A DNA stretch of 64,000 nt from Microbacterium gubbeenense DSM 15944 (GTDB lineage: Bacteria > Actinomycetota > Actinomycetes > Actinomycetales > Microbacteriaceae): assembly GCF_000422745.1 (NCBI RefSeq), contig NZ_AUGQ01000012.1, positions 1-64,000 of the forward strand. The letters run 5' to 3'. This document shows positions 8,652-18,213 of this stretch, piece by piece. The translations under genes were made by a program, and so were the position numbers. The notes under the pieces are model-generated. The model was not told where the DNA came from, did not search any database, and worked only from the letters and a program-made list of their open reading frames with translations. Position 1 is the stretch's first letter. Every line of letters starts with the position of its first letter.

Positions 8652-10589
8652 ATGCCGCGCCCGCGCGTCCTGCTCGTGGACAACTACGACTCCTACACCG
8701 GCAGCCTCGAGCAGCTGATCTGGGAGGTGTCGGGCGCGCGTCCGCACCTGGTGCAGGCCGATTCCGTCGACCTCTCGGCGCTCGGTGCGTACACCCACAT
8801 CGTGCTGGGGCCCGGACCGGGCAACCCGCACGAGCCCGCCGACGTGGGGCGGGCGTTCGCGCTGCTCGAACACGCGCGCGTTCCGGTGCTCGGCGTCTGC
8901 CTCGGGTTCCAGGAGATGATCATCGCGGCGGGCGGATCCGTGGTGCGCGCCCCGCGCCCCGCGCACGGACTCGTCGACACCGTCGCCCATGACGGATCCG
9001 CGCTGTTCGTTGGGGTGCCCGAACGCTTCGTCGCCGTGCGGTATCACTCGCTCATCGCGAGCGAGCCCGTGCCGTTCCGGATCACGGCTCGGGCGCACGA
9101 CGGGGCCCCGATGGCGGCCGAGTGGCCGGAGCGGCGCTGGCACGGCGTGCAGTTCCACCCCGAGTCGATCGAGACGGCGCACGGGGCGCGGATGATGGAG
9201 AACTTCCTCGGGGTGCGGCGGCCCGAGCGCCCGCCGGCCGTGTCGCCCGGGAAGCGCCCGGCGCCCTCCTGGCGCTGCTGGTCGCACCGGATCGACGGCG
9301 CCGTCGACGCGGACGCGCTGTTCGCCGACCTCTACGGTGCCGCGCCGAACGCTGTGTGGCTCGACAGCTCGCAGCAGGCTTACGGCATGGGGCGCCACTC
9401 GATCATGGGCGCCCCCGAGGGGCCGCGCGACGACGTGCTCTCGGGCCCCGACGTGTGGAGCGAGCTCGACCGTCGCCTGAGCGCCCACCCGGTTGCCCCG
9501 GCGCCGGGGCTTCCGTTCGTCGGCGGATACGTCGGGCACATGCCGTACGACGCCAAGTCGATCGGGACGGGCGGCGATCTCGCGGCCCAGCTCGTGCACC
9601 TCAGCCGCTTCGTCGTGATCGACCACGCGGATCCGTCCGTCACCGTGGTCGCGGTGGGGCCCAACGAGGACCGGGAAGACGCGCTCGCGTGGATCGGCGC
9701 GACGCGGGAGCGGATCCGGCGGGTGCCGCGTCTGCGGCCGGTGCCTGCCGCGGCACCCGCGGGCACCGCGATCGCCTCCGTCACACGCGACGGCTACGTG
9801 CAGCATCTCGCGCAGGTGCGTTCCTGGCTCGAGGCCGGCGACTCGTACGAGGCCTGCTACACGTACCGATTGCGGTTCCCGTTCGACGGATCCGGATTCG
9901 ACGCGTACCGGCGGCTGCGCCGAGCCAATCCCGCGCCCTACTCGGCCTACCTCCGGCTGCCCGGTCGCGAGATCCTGTCGTGCTCGCCGGAGCGGTTCCT
10001 GCAGGTCTCCGCGGACGGCGACGCCGAGAGCAAGCCCATCAAGGGGACTGCGCGGCGGCGTGCCGGTGCCGACGATCACGCGGCGGCGTCGGCGCTCGCC
10101 GCGGATCCGAAGACGCGCGCCGAGAACCTCATGATCACGGACCTGCTGCGCAACGACCTGGGCCGCATCAGCGCGCGCGGATCCGTCGAGGTGCCCTCGC
10201 TGATGGCGATCGAGAGCTACGCGAGCGTGCACCAGCTCGTGACGACGGTGCGCTCGCGCCTCGAGGTGAGCGGGGTGCGCGCGGCGCAGGCGCTCTTCCC
10301 TCCCGGATCCATGACCGGCGCGCCGAAGCGGCGCACGGTCGAGCTGCTCGACGAACTCGAGGCGGCCCCGCGCGGCGTCTACTCCGGCGCCCTCGGGCAC
10401 TTCTCGCGATGCGGATCCGTCGACCTCTCGGTGGTGATCCGCACGGCCGTGGTGGAAGCGGGCGAGGCGTCGATCGGCACCGGCGGCGCCATCACCTTCG
10501 ACAGCGACCCGGAAGCGGAGCTCGACGAGACGATCGCGAAGAGCGGGGCGGTGCTGGCCGCGTTCGGGATGGGGCATCCGTGGGGGTGA
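8652..10589 (+). CDS. pabAB: Aminodeoxychorismate synthase, fused PabA-PabB
   Basis: Residues 1 to about 190 are a class I glutamine amidotransferase: LLVDNYDSYTGSLEQL, GPGPGNP, nucleophile in GVCLGFQE, and HGVQFHPESIET. Residues from about 210 to 645 are a chorismate-binding PabB domain with KPIKGTARRR, ENLMITDLLRNDLGR, PPGSMTGAPK and GTGGAITFDSDPEAELDET. The PIKGT lysine is typical of aminodeoxychorismate synthase rather than anthranilate synthase. The product converts chorismate and glutamine to 4-amino-4-deoxychorismate for folate synthesis. One oddity is phenylalanine instead of histidine in the GVCLGHQ consensus. Confidence 0.92.
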   Translation: MPRPRVLLVDNYDSYTGSLEQLIWEVSGARPHLVQADSVDLSALGAYTHIVLGPGPGNPHEPADVGRAFALLEHARVPVLGVCLGFQEMIIAAGGSVVRAPRPAHGLVDTVAHDGSALFVGVPERFVAVRYHSLIASEPVPFRITARAHDGAPMAAEWPERRWHGVQFHPESIETAHGARMMENFLGVRRPERPPAVSPGKRPAPSWRCWSHRIDGAVDADALFADLYGAAPNAVWLDSSQQAYGMGRHSIMGAPEGPRDDVLSGPDVWSELDRRLSAHPVAPAPGLPFVGGYVGHMPYDAKSIGTGGDLAAQLVHLSRFVVIDHADPSVTVVAVGPNEDREDALAWIGATRERIRRVPRLRPVPAAAPAGTAIASVTRDGYVQHLAQVRSWLEAGDSYEACYTYRLRFPFDGSGFDAYRRLRRANPAPYSAYLRLPGREILSCSPERFLQVSADGDAESKPIKGTARRRAGADDHAAASALAADPKTRAENLMITDLLRNDLGRISARGSVEVPSLMAIESYASVHQLVTTVRSRLEVSGVRAAQALFPPGSMTGAPKRRTVELLDELEAAPRGVYSGALGHFSRCGSVDLSVVIRTAVVEAGEASIGTGGAITFDSDPEAELDETIAKSGAVLAAFGMGHPWG

Positions 10590-10642
10590 TTGTGTCCCAA
10601 AAGAAGGATTCTTATCCTGTTCGTGCTTTGATTGCGCAATTA

Positions 10643-10650
10643 TGTATACA
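10643..10650. promoter_or_regulatory. Candidate GntR operator TGTATACA
   Basis: A perfect eight-base palindrome lies nine bases before the GntR start codon, within an AT-rich patch that also contains the probable -10 region. Short palindromes of this kind are common for FCD-type GntR repressors, so autoregulation of the prp operon is plausible. Confidence 0.4.
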
Positions 10651-10658
10651 CTCGGGGC

Positions 10659-11321
10659 ATGGTCACCGTTGAGCAGCAGTCCCCCGGGAAGGCGAGCGAT
10701 CGCGCGTATGCGACGCTGCTCGACGAGATCCAATCCGGTACGCTGCCGGCCGGCGCTGTGGTCGCCGAGGCCGAGCAGGCCGCTCGGCTCGGCGTGAGCC
10801 GCACGCCGATGCGCGAGGCGCTCCGCCGCCTCGCCACCGACGGCCTGATCGTGCAGCAGTCGCCGCGCGTCACGGTCGTCGCGGGCATCGACAAAGCCGA
10901 TATTCGCGCCCTGTTCGAGATCCGCCGCGCGCTCGAAGAGTCGGCCGCCCGGCTTGCCGCTGAGCGCGGCGATGCGGCCGTGTTCCGCGCGATCGCCGAC
11001 GAGCTTGCGGGCGTGCACCTCGAGAGGGACGCCGACCGCGACCGGTACTACGAGCTCATCGGCCGGCTCGACCGGGCGATCGACGACGCCATCGCCAACG
11101 ACTACATCGCATCCGCTCTCCGCACGGTGCGCGCCCACCTGGTGCGCGTCAGGCGCCTGGCGCGCGACCACCCCGAGCGGCTCGCGGCGTCCGTCGCAGA
11201 GCACCGCACGATCGCCCGGGCGATCGCCGACCGCGACGGATCCCTCGCTTCCCATGCGACGCACGTGCACCTGCACAACGCGCTCGCGAGCATTCTGCAG
11301 AACCCCGACATCGAAGGATGA
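10659..11321 (+). CDS. GntR-family (FCD-type) regulator of the propionate operon
   Basis: The 220-residue protein has an N-terminal winged helix ([40 protein letters not shown]) and an all-helical FCD effector domain ([44 protein letters not shown]). It is the first gene of the prpDBC-thiolase operon and its end touches the prpD start, so it very likely senses a methylcitrate-cycle intermediate or propionyl-CoA. A few bases upstream is a TGTATACA palindrome. Confidence 0.88.
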   Translation: MVTVEQQSPGKASDRAYATLLDEIQSGTLPAGAVVAEAEQAARLGVSRTPMREALRRLATDGLIVQQSPRVTVVAGIDKADIRALFEIRRALEESAARLAAERGDAAVFRAIADELAGVHLERDADRDRYYELIGRLDRAIDDAIANDYIASALRTVRAHLVRVRRLARDHPERLAASVAEHRTIARAIADRDGSLASHATHVHLHNALASILQNPDIEG

Positions 11322-11323
11322 CC

Positions 11324-12850
11324 ATGACCGTCTTGCACCCTGTTCGCACGTACCGCAGCGACGAGAACCTCCCCCACGACGAGCAGCTCGCATGGAAGAT
11401 CGCCCAGGTGGCCGTCGATCCGGTCGAGGTCGAAGAAGCGGTGACGGAGATGATCATCAACCGCGTGATCGACAACGCCGCCGTTGCGGCGGCGTCGCTG
11501 ACCCGCGGCCCGATCTGTTCGGCACGCGCGCAGGCGCTCGATCACCCCGTCTCGCGCGGCGGTGACGGATCCACGATCTTCGGTCTTCCGCTCGGCACCT
11601 GCACGAGCCCCGAGTGGGCGGCGTGGGCGAACGGCGTCGCGGTGCGCGAACTCGATTACCACGACACCTTCCTCGCGGCCGAGTACTCGCACCCCGGTGA
11701 CAACATCCCGCCGATCCTCGCCGTCGCCCAGCACGCCGGATCCGACGGCCGCGCGCTCGTGCGCGGCATCGCGACCGGCTACGAGATCCAGATGGACCTC
11801 GTGCGCGCGATCAGCCTGCACAAACACAAGATCGACCACGTCGCCCACCTCGGCCCGTCGGCCGCGGCCGGCATCGGCACCATGCTCGGCCTCGACGCCG
11901 AGGTGATCTTCCAGGCCGTGAGCCAGGGCCTGCACACGACGACGGCCACGCGGCAGTCGCGCAAGGGCGAGATCTCGACGTGGAAGGCGCACGCCCCGGC
12001 CTTCGCGGGCAAGATGGCCGTCGAGGCGGTCGACCGTGCGATGCGCGGCCAGACCTCGCCATCGCCCATCTACGAAGGTGAAGACGGCGTCATCGCCTGG
12101 CTGCTCGACGGACCCGAGGGCCGCTACGAGGTGCCGCTGCCCGCCCCCGGCGAGCCCAAGCGCGCGATCCTCGACTCGTACACGAAGGAGCACTCGGCTG
12201 AGTACCAGGCGCAGGCATGGATCGACCTTGCGCGCCAGCTCGGCACCGACCGCCCCGAGCTGCGCGACCCCGCGAACATCTCGAGCATCGTGCTGCACAC
12301 CTCCCACCACACGCATGTGGTGATCGGATCCGGATCCGGCGACCCGCAGAAGTACGACCCGACGGCGTCGCGCGAGACGCTCGACCACTCGATCCCGTAC
12401 ATCTTCACCGTTGCGCTGCAGGACGGCGGCTGGCACCACGTCGACTCGTACGCCCCCGAGCGCGCGGGCCGCACCGACACGGTCGAGCTGTGGCACAAGG
12501 TCACGACGGCGCTCGACGAGGAGTGGACGCGCCGCTACCACTCGGAGGACCCGGACGAGAAGGCCTTCGGCGGCCGCGCCGAGATCACGCTCACGGACGG
12601 ATCCACCGTGACGGCCGAGATCGCCGTCGCCGACGCGCACCCGCTCGGCGCGCGCCCCTTCGCCCGCGCGAACTACGAGAACAAGTTCCGCCTGCTGGCC
12701 GAGCCGGTCCTCTCGTCCGAGGAGATCGAGCGCTTCCTGAGCCTCGCCGCTCGCCTGCCCGAGCTGACGCCGGCCGAGGTGCGCGAGCTCTCGATCGTCG
12801 CCAACCCCGGAGTGATCGACGCCGCCCCGAGCCCGAAGGGTCTGTTCTGA
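11324..12850 (+). CDS. prpD: 2-methylcitrate dehydratase (MmgE/PrpD family)
   Basis: The 508-residue protein shows the PrpD pattern: [60 protein letters not shown] and [16 protein letters not shown]. It dehydrates 2-methylcitrate to 2-methyl-cis-aconitate in the cytoplasm. The ATG at 11324 is used because AAGG lies six bases before it; an ATG at 11318 overlapping the GntR stop is also possible. It overlaps prpB by one base (TGATG). Confidence 0.95.
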   Translation: MTVLHPVRTYRSDENLPHDEQLAWKIAQVAVDPVEVEEAVTEMIINRVIDNAAVAAASLTRGPICSARAQALDHPVSRGGDGSTIFGLPLGTCTSPEWAAWANGVAVRELDYHDTFLAAEYSHPGDNIPPILAVAQHAGSDGRALVRGIATGYEIQMDLVRAISLHKHKIDHVAHLGPSAAAGIGTMLGLDAEVIFQAVSQGLHTTTATRQSRKGEISTWKAHAPAFAGKMAVEAVDRAMRGQTSPSPIYEGEDGVIAWLLDGPEGRYEVPLPAPGEPKRAILDSYTKEHSAEYQAQAWIDLARQLGTDRPELRDPANISSIVLHTSHHTHVVIGSGSGDPQKYDPTASRETLDHSIPYIFTVALQDGGWHHVDSYAPERAGRTDTVELWHKVTTALDEEWTRRYHSEDPDEKAFGGRAEITLTDGSTVTAEIAVADAHPLGARPFARANYENKFRLLAEPVLSSEEIERFLSLAARLPELTPAEVRELSIVANPGVIDAAPSPKGLF

Positions 12851-13752
12851 TGTTGAACGCGACTGTTCCGGCCCATGTGAAGCGGCAGAAGTTCCGGGAG
12901 AAGCTGGAATCCGGGGAGCTCCTGCGCTTCCCCGGCGCCTTCAACCCGCTGTCGGCCCGCCTCATCGAGCGCAAGGGCTTCGAGGGCGTGTACATCTCGG
13001 GCGCCGTGCTGTCCGCCGATCTCGGGCTGCCCGACATCGGCCTCACCACGCTGACCGAGGTTGCTGACCGCGCCGCGCAGATCGCGCGGATGACGGATCT
13101 GCCCGCGATCGTCGACGCCGACACCGGCTTCGGCGAGACGATGAACGTCGCGCGCACGATCCAGACGCTCGAGGACGCCGGGCTCGCCGGGTGCCACATC
13201 GAGGACCAGGTCAACCCGAAGCGCTGCGGCCACCTCGACGGCAAGGAGGTCGTCGACGAGGAGACGGCCCTCAAGCGGATCCGCGCGGCGCGCGACGCCC
13301 GCCGCGACCCGAACTTCCTCATCATGGCGCGTACCGACATCCGCGCGGTCGAGGGCCTCGACGCGGCGATCGATCGCATCCGGAAGCTCATCGACGCCGG
13401 CGCCGACGCGATCTTCCCCGAGGCGATGAAGAACCTCGACGAGTTCCGTGCCGTTGTGGAGGCCGTCGACGTGCCCGTGCTCGCGAACATGACCGAGTTC
13501 GGAAAGAGCGACCTGTTCACCGTGGACCAGCTGCGCGAGGTCGGCGTGCGCATGGTGATCTGGCCCGTCTCTCTGCTGCGCATGGCGATGGGGGCTGCAG
13601 AACGCGCCCTCGACACGCTGATCGACGAGGGTAACCTCGAGAGCCAGCTCGGAACGATGCAGCACCGGGCCGACCTCTACGACCTGATCGACTACGAGTC
13701 GTACAACCAGTTCGACTCCGGAATCTTCAACTTCCAGATCACGAAGGAGTGA
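12850..13752 (+). CDS. prpB: 2-methylisocitrate lyase
   Basis: This 300-residue member of the isocitrate lyase/PEP mutase superfamily has the active-site loop KRCGH (KKCGH in most homologues), PAIVDADTGFGE for metal binding, and ARTDIRAVEGLDAAI. It splits 2-methylisocitrate into pyruvate and succinate. It is tightly coupled to prpD and prpC, with one base and a few bases of spacing. Confidence 0.95.
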   Translation: MLNATVPAHVKRQKFREKLESGELLRFPGAFNPLSARLIERKGFEGVYISGAVLSADLGLPDIGLTTLTEVADRAAQIARMTDLPAIVDADTGFGETMNVARTIQTLEDAGLAGCHIEDQVNPKRCGHLDGKEVVDEETALKRIRAARDARRDPNFLIMARTDIRAVEGLDAAIDRIRKLIDAGADAIFPEAMKNLDEFRAVVEAVDVPVLANMTEFGKSDLFTVDQLREVGVRMVIWPVSLLRMAMGAAERALDTLIDEGNLESQLGTMQHRADLYDLIDYESYNQFDSGIFNFQITKE

Positions 13753-13754
13753 GC

Positions 13755-14939
13755 ATGTCCGAAGACATCAAGAAGGGTTTGGCCGGCGTCATCGCTGACA
13801 GCACAGCGGTCAGCAAGGTGAACCCCGAGACCAACAGCCTGCTCTACCGCGGATATCCCGTGCAGGAGCTCGCACAGACCCAGCCCTTCGAGGCGGTCGC
13901 CTATCTGCTCTGGAACGGCGAGCTGCCGACCGATGAGCAGCTCGCGGCCCTCCGCGAGACGGAGCGGAAGCACCGCGCTCTCGCGCCCGAGGTGAAGGCT
14001 GTCATCGACGGCCTCCCGCTCGAGGCACACCCGATGGACGAGCTGCGCACGGCGCTCAGCGCGATCGGCGCGAGCGACACGGCCGGATCCGCGTCCGTAC
14101 TCGACTCGACGGGGACGCCCGAAGAGAACCTCGAGCGCAGCGTTCGCCTGTTCGCGGCGCTCCCGGCGATCGTCGCGTACGGCCAGCGCCGTCGACGCGG
14201 CGAGTCCAGCATCGAGCCGCGCAGCGACCTCGACTACTCGGCCAACTTCCTCTGGATGACGTTCGGTGAGGAAGCCCATCCGGCGGTTGTCGACGCGTTC
14301 AACCGCTCGATGATCCTGTACGCAGAGCACTCGTTCAACGCCTCGACCTTCACGGCGCGCGTGATCACGTCGACGATGAGCGACCTGTACTCGGCCGTCG
14401 TCGGTGCGGTCGGTGCACTGAAGGGCCCGCTGCACGGCGGTGCGAACGAGGCCGTGCTGCACATTTTCGACGAGATCGGTTCCGCCGACAATGTCGTCCC
14501 GTGGCTCGACAAGGCGCTCGCCGAGAAGCGCAAGATCATGGGCTTCGGACACCGCGTGTACAAGCGCGGCGACTCGCGCGTGCCGACGATGAAGGCCGCG
14601 CTCGACACGCTCATCGAGCACTACGACCGCCGCGATGTCGAGGCGCTCTATGACACGCTCGAGAGCGAGTTCGTGAATCGCAAGGGCATCTATCCGAACC
14701 TCGACTACCCGTCGGGGCCGGCGTACAACCTGATCGGCTTCGACACCGTGACGTTCACGCCGTTGTTCGTCGCCTCGCGCGTGACGGGCTGGACGGCGCA
14801 CATCCTCGAGCAGCAGGCGTCCAACGCGCTGATTCGCCCGCTGTCGGCGTACAACGGCCCCGACGAGCGCCACATCGACGGGTACGTTCCGTCCGAGGCC
14901 GAGCTCGACGCGGCGAACCGCGAGGAGGAGTCGGCGTGA
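13755..14939 (+). CDS. prpC: 2-methylcitrate synthase
   Basis: The 394-residue citrate-synthase-family protein has GPLHGGANEAV with one catalytic histidine, GFGHRVYK with the second, and the PrpC-like end YPSGPAYNLIGFDTVTFTPL with the catalytic aspartate. The operon and these motifs point to 2-methylcitrate synthase, condensing propionyl-CoA with oxaloacetate. AAGGAG lies five bases before the ATG at 13755. The stop overlaps the thiolase start (GTGA). Confidence 0.93.
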   Translation: MSEDIKKGLAGVIADSTAVSKVNPETNSLLYRGYPVQELAQTQPFEAVAYLLWNGELPTDEQLAALRETERKHRALAPEVKAVIDGLPLEAHPMDELRTALSAIGASDTAGSASVLDSTGTPEENLERSVRLFAALPAIVAYGQRRRRGESSIEPRSDLDYSANFLWMTFGEEAHPAVVDAFNRSMILYAEHSFNASTFTARVITSTMSDLYSAVVGAVGALKGPLHGGANEAVLHIFDEIGSADNVVPWLDKALAEKRKIMGFGHRVYKRGDSRVPTMKAALDTLIEHYDRRDVEALYDTLESEFVNRKGIYPNLDYPSGPAYNLIGFDTVTFTPLFVASRVTGWTAHILEQQASNALIRPLSAYNGPDERHIDGYVPSEAELDAANREEESA

Positions 14940-16111
14940 CCGAGAAGGTCGCGATCGTCGCGGGGGCCCGCACACCGATCGGCTCGTTCGGCGGCGTCTT
15001 CGCGGGCACCGACGCATACCTGCTCGGCGCAGCCGCCGTCCGCGGTGCACTTGAACGTTCGGGCGTCGACGGATCCGCCGTGGGTGAGGTCGTCATGGGA
15101 TGCGTCGGTCAGTACGGCCCGGACGTCTATAACGCGCGCCGGGTCTCGCTCGAGGCGGGGCTCGCGACGAATGTCCCCGCGCTGACGGTGAACCGGCTGT
15201 GCGGATCCGGCCTGCAAGCGATCTGGTCGGGTGCACAGGAGCTGCTCTGGGGCGGCGTCGACGTCGTCGTCGCCGGCGGCGACGAGAGCATGTCGCGCAC
15301 GCCGTTCCTCGACTATTCGTCGCGCGGCAACTCGCGTCTTGGGCACCGCCAGGCGCTCGATGGTACGGTCGCGATCCTCACGGATTCGTTCAGCGGCCAG
15401 CACATGGGCATCACGGCCGAGAATGTCGCCGCGAAGTACGGCGTCTCGCGCGCGGACCAGGACGCGTTCGCGCTCGAGTCGCAGCGCCGTGCCGCGCAGG
15501 ATCAGGCTCGTGCGGCGTTCGCCGAGGAGATCGTCGCCGTCACGACCGCGGGCCGCAAGCCCGTCGAGGTGACCGGTGACGAGCACCCGCGGCCCGACAC
15601 GACGCTCGAGGTTCTCGCGGGCCTGCGGTCGGTGTTCCAGAAGGACGGCACCGTCACGGCCGGCAATGCATCGGGCGTGAACGACGGCGCCGCGGCAACC
15701 GTGCTGATGCGTGAGAGCGACGTCCGGGCGCAGGGGCTCGACGCGCTCGCGACGATCGAGGCGGTCGCCACGGCCGCTCTGGATCCGGAGTACATGGGCT
15801 ATGCGCCGACGCTCGCGCTCGCGAAGCTGTGGGAGCAGACGGGGCTGTCGCCCGATGAGGTCGACGTGATCGAGCTCAATGAGGCGTTTGCCGCTCAGGC
15901 GCTCGCGGTCATGCGTGACGCGAAGCTGGATCCCGCCAAGGTGAACCCGTACGGCGGCGCGATCGCGCTCGGTCACCCGGTCGGCGCGACGGGCGCGATC
16001 CTCACGGTGCGCGCGGCGATAGACCTGAAGCGGCGCGGCCTGCAGTACGCCGTCGTCACGATGTGCATCGGCGGAGGCCAGGCGTTGGCGGCGTTGCTCA
16101 AACGCTGGTAG
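14936..16111 (+). CDS. Thiolase (acyl-CoA acetyltransferase) in the methylcitrate operon
   Basis: The 391-residue enzyme has all thiolase residues: NRLCGSGLQAI with the nucleophile cysteine, NEAFAAQALAV, GGAIALGHPVGATGA with the catalytic histidine, and TMCIGGGQ with the second cysteine. It starts at a GTG overlapping the prpC stop and is the last gene before a strong terminator. Placement with prpDBC suggests a 2-methylacetoacetyl-CoA or 3-oxovaleryl-CoA thiolase that releases propionyl-CoA into the methylcitrate cycle. That substrate is inferred from context only. Confidence 0.9.
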   Translation: MTEKVAIVAGARTPIGSFGGVFAGTDAYLLGAAAVRGALERSGVDGSAVGEVVMGCVGQYGPDVYNARRVSLEAGLATNVPALTVNRLCGSGLQAIWSGAQELLWGGVDVVVAGGDESMSRTPFLDYSSRGNSRLGHRQALDGTVAILTDSFSGQHMGITAENVAAKYGVSRADQDAFALESQRRAAQDQARAAFAEEIVAVTTAGRKPVEVTGDEHPRPDTTLEVLAGLRSVFQKDGTVTAGNASGVNDGAAATVLMRESDVRAQGLDALATIEAVATAALDPEYMGYAPTLALAKLWEQTGLSPDEVDVIELNEAFAAQALAVMRDAKLDPAKVNPYGGAIALGHPVGATGAILTVRAAIDLKRRGLQYAVVTMCIGGGQALAALLKRW

Positions 16112-16123
16112 GCGAGCACCTTC

Positions 16124-16167
16124 AACGCGCTCCTTCCCCGAGACGGGGGAGGAGCGCGTTGCTCTTT
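16124..16167 (+). terminator. Strong intrinsic terminator after the prp operon
   Basis: A 16-base-pair stem (arms 16124-16139 and 16145-16160, one G-T pair, five-base loop) is followed by GCTCTTTT. It ends the GntR-prpDBC-thiolase operon. Confidence 0.85.
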
Positions 16168-16266
16168 TCAACGGGTGTCCATTTTCCTCTAGATACGCAT
16201 CATGATCATCAATAGAGTGGAAGGAGCCGGACCGACCGGTGCGATTCAGTCAAGGGAGACGAATCT

Positions 16267-16692
16267 GTGAAAGCTGCGCTCATCAATACGATCGCGACGC
16301 CGTACGAGTTGGCCGACGTCGAGGTCGGAAGCCCGACCGGTCGTGAGGTGCTCGTCGAGGTGAAGGGCTCCGGCCTGTGCCACAGCGACCTGCATCTCGC
16401 CGATAACGACTACGGCATGCCGCTGCCGCTGATGCTGGGCCACGAGATCGCGGGTGTCGTAACGGAAGTCGGCCCCGATGCCACGATGGTTAAGGTCGGC
16501 GACCACGTCGTCGCATGCGTTGTCCCGTCGTGCGGGCGCTGCGTGCCGTGCTCTCTCGGCAACCCGACGGCGTGTGAGAACGCCGGGTCGTTCGGGCGCG
16601 ACGAAGGAGCACCCGCGCGGTACACCCGCGACGGGGAGCCGGTCACGCAGGCGTTCGGCATCGGCGGATTCTCCGAGTATGTGCTCACGCAT
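16267..16692 (+). pseudogene. Zinc-dependent alcohol dehydrogenase, only the N-terminal 142 residues
   Basis: From a GTG with GGGAG upstream, the frame encodes a medium-chain dehydrogenase N-terminus: KGSGLCHSDLHLADNDYG (catalytic zinc cysteine and CHSD), LPLMLGHEIAGVV, and the structural zinc loop with C at PSCGRCVPCSLGNPTAC. After GFSEYVLTH the similarity stops abruptly, and the frame continues as arginine- and proline-rich sequence that reads a transporter gene in the wrong frame. The NAD-binding half is missing. The start region and ribosome site are intact, so the deletion seems recent. Confidence 0.85.
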
Positions 16693-17377
16693 CGGCGAGC
16701 GGGTCCACGCGACCGCGGCGGATCGACTGGCTCAGGTCCGGCACATCCTCCCAGTCGTCGTACTGATCGCCGCCGTTCTCGGTGGTATCTATTCGGGCGT
16801 CACGACGGTCACGGAGGCGTCCGCGCTCGGTGCGCTCGGGGCACTCGTCCTCGCGCTGATCTACCGCGGCCTGACGTGGCGCTCGCTCTTCGAGGCGCTC
16901 AAGCGCACGGTGTGGGTGACGGCGATGATCATGGCGATCGTCATCGGCGCGAACATTCTGTCGTTCGGCCTCGCGACCACCGGAGCGGCCCGGGCCCTGA
17001 CCGCGTGGGTCACCGCGTCGGCGCCGTCGGTGGGCGTCTTCCTCCTGCTCGTGTTCGTCCTGCTGTTCGTGCTCGGCATGTTCATGGAGGGGCTGTCCAT
17101 GATGATGCTCACGATGCCGATCCTGTTCCCGCTGCTTCAGGCCTACGACGTGAACATGGTGTGGTTCGGAGTCGTGCTGGTGGTGCTCATCGAGGTCGGC
17201 CTCATCACCCCGCCCGTCGGCATGAATCTCTTCGTATTGCAGGGCGTCACGGGCGAGAAGATCAGCACGATCGCGCGCGGCGCGGTGCCGTACCTCATCA
17301 TCATGCTGGCGTTCGTCGGGCTGCTCTGGGCGTTCCCCGCGATCGCGATGTGGTTGCCGAACGCGATGGCGTCGTGA
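16693..17377 (+). pseudogene. TRAP transporter large permease (DctM), C-terminal half only
   Basis: In frame 2 the sequence ERVHATAADRLAQVRHILPV, GIYSGVTTVTEASALGA, FVLGMFMEGLSMMMLTMPIL and IEVGLITPPVGMNLFVLQ matches the second half of DctM/SiaT permeases, ending at a TGA at 17375. About 228 of the usual 430 or so residues remain. There is no start codon or ribosome site of its own. The N-terminal half, and presumably the DctP and DctQ partners, were removed by the same deletion that truncated the alcohol dehydrogenase. Confidence 0.88.
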
Positions 17378-17381
17378 TCTG

Positions 17382-17430
17382 ACGCGAACGAGGGGCGAAC
17401 CGAATCAATCGGTCCGCCCCTCGTTCGCGT
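17382..17430. terminator. Bidirectional hairpin between convergent genes
   Basis: ACGCGAACGAGGGGCG (17382-17397) and its exact reverse complement (17415-17430) form a 16-base-pair stem with a 17-base loop. It lies between the DctM remnant and the convergent enoyl-CoA hydratase. Confidence 0.8.
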
Positions 17431-17436
17431 TCGGTC

Positions 17437-18213
17437 CTACGAGTTCGTCCAGACGGGCGCGCGCTTCTCCGCGAAGGCGGTGGCGCCTTCCTTGGCGTCG
17501 TTCGATTTGCGGATCGGATTCACGATCGGCCACTGGCGCGCGAACTTCTCCTCGAGCGGCCAGTCCGGGCTCTCCTGGATGACCCGCTTCGATGCCTGCA
17601 GCGCGAGCGGGGCGTTCTGAGCGATCCGGTCCGCCAGATCGAGCGCAGCGTCGAGCGCGCCGCCCGCGGCAGCGACCGTCGTGAGCAGGCCGTAGCCGTG
17701 CGCCTCCTCGGCGGGCAGCATGCGACCGGTCAGCACGAGCTCCATGGCGCGGTGGTACGGGATCCTCTGCGCGAGCCGCAGCAGACCGCCCGCGCCGGCC
17801 GTCAGGCCGCGCTTGGTCTCGGGTAGCCCGAAGTTCGCCGTGTCATCGGCGACGATCAGGTCGCACGCGAGCGCGATCTCGAAGCCGCCGCCGAGCGCGT
17901 ATCCCTCGACGGCCGCGATCAGCGGCTTGCACGGGGGACGCTCGACGAGGCCGGCGAATCCCTTGCCCTCGATGATGGGGATCTCCCCGCGGGCGAACCC
18001 CTTGAGGTCCATGCCCGCGCAGAAGAATCCGCCGGCGCCGGTCAGCACGGCGACCGAGAGGTCGTCGCGACGGTCGAGCGCCTCGAGCGCCTCGCCGAGC
18101 GCGGTCGCGAGCTCGAGCGAGATCGCGTTGCGCGCCCGGGGGCGGTTCAGCGTCAGAACGAGGACGCGGCCGCGCTCTTCGACCAGGAGAACGGGTTCAG
18201 TCTCGTCGGTCAT
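17437..18213 (-). CDS. Enoyl-CoA hydratase/isomerase (crotonase family)
   Basis: The 258-residue protein has the crotonase oxyanion loops (GFFCAGMDLKGFA and EGYALGGGFEIALACDL) and GLPETKRGLTAGAGG, which holds a glutamate at the catalytic position. It hydrates trans-2-enoyl-CoA. The ATG overlaps the stop of the upstream SDR (ATGA), so the two are co-translated with that SDR and are downstream of a thiolase, a complete lower beta-oxidation set. Confidence 0.9.
   Translation of the reverse strand: MTDETEPVLLVEERGRVLVLTLNRPRARNAISLELATALGEALEALDRRDDLSVAVLTGAGGFFCAGMDLKGFARGEIPIIEGKGFAGLVERPPCKPLIAAVEGYALGGGFEIALACDLIVADDTANFGLPETKRGLTAGAGGLLRLAQRIPYHRAMELVLTGRMLPAEEAHGYGLLTTVAAAGGALDAALDLADRIAQNAPLALQASKRVIQESPDWPLEEKFARQWPIVNPIRKSNDAKEGATAFAEKRAPVWTNS

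Noticed and set aside
16267-17382. A 371-residue fusion protein of alcohol dehydrogenase and unknown domain
   Set aside because: After residue 142 the frame is an out-of-frame reading of DctM, so it is a deletion junction and not a real fusion.
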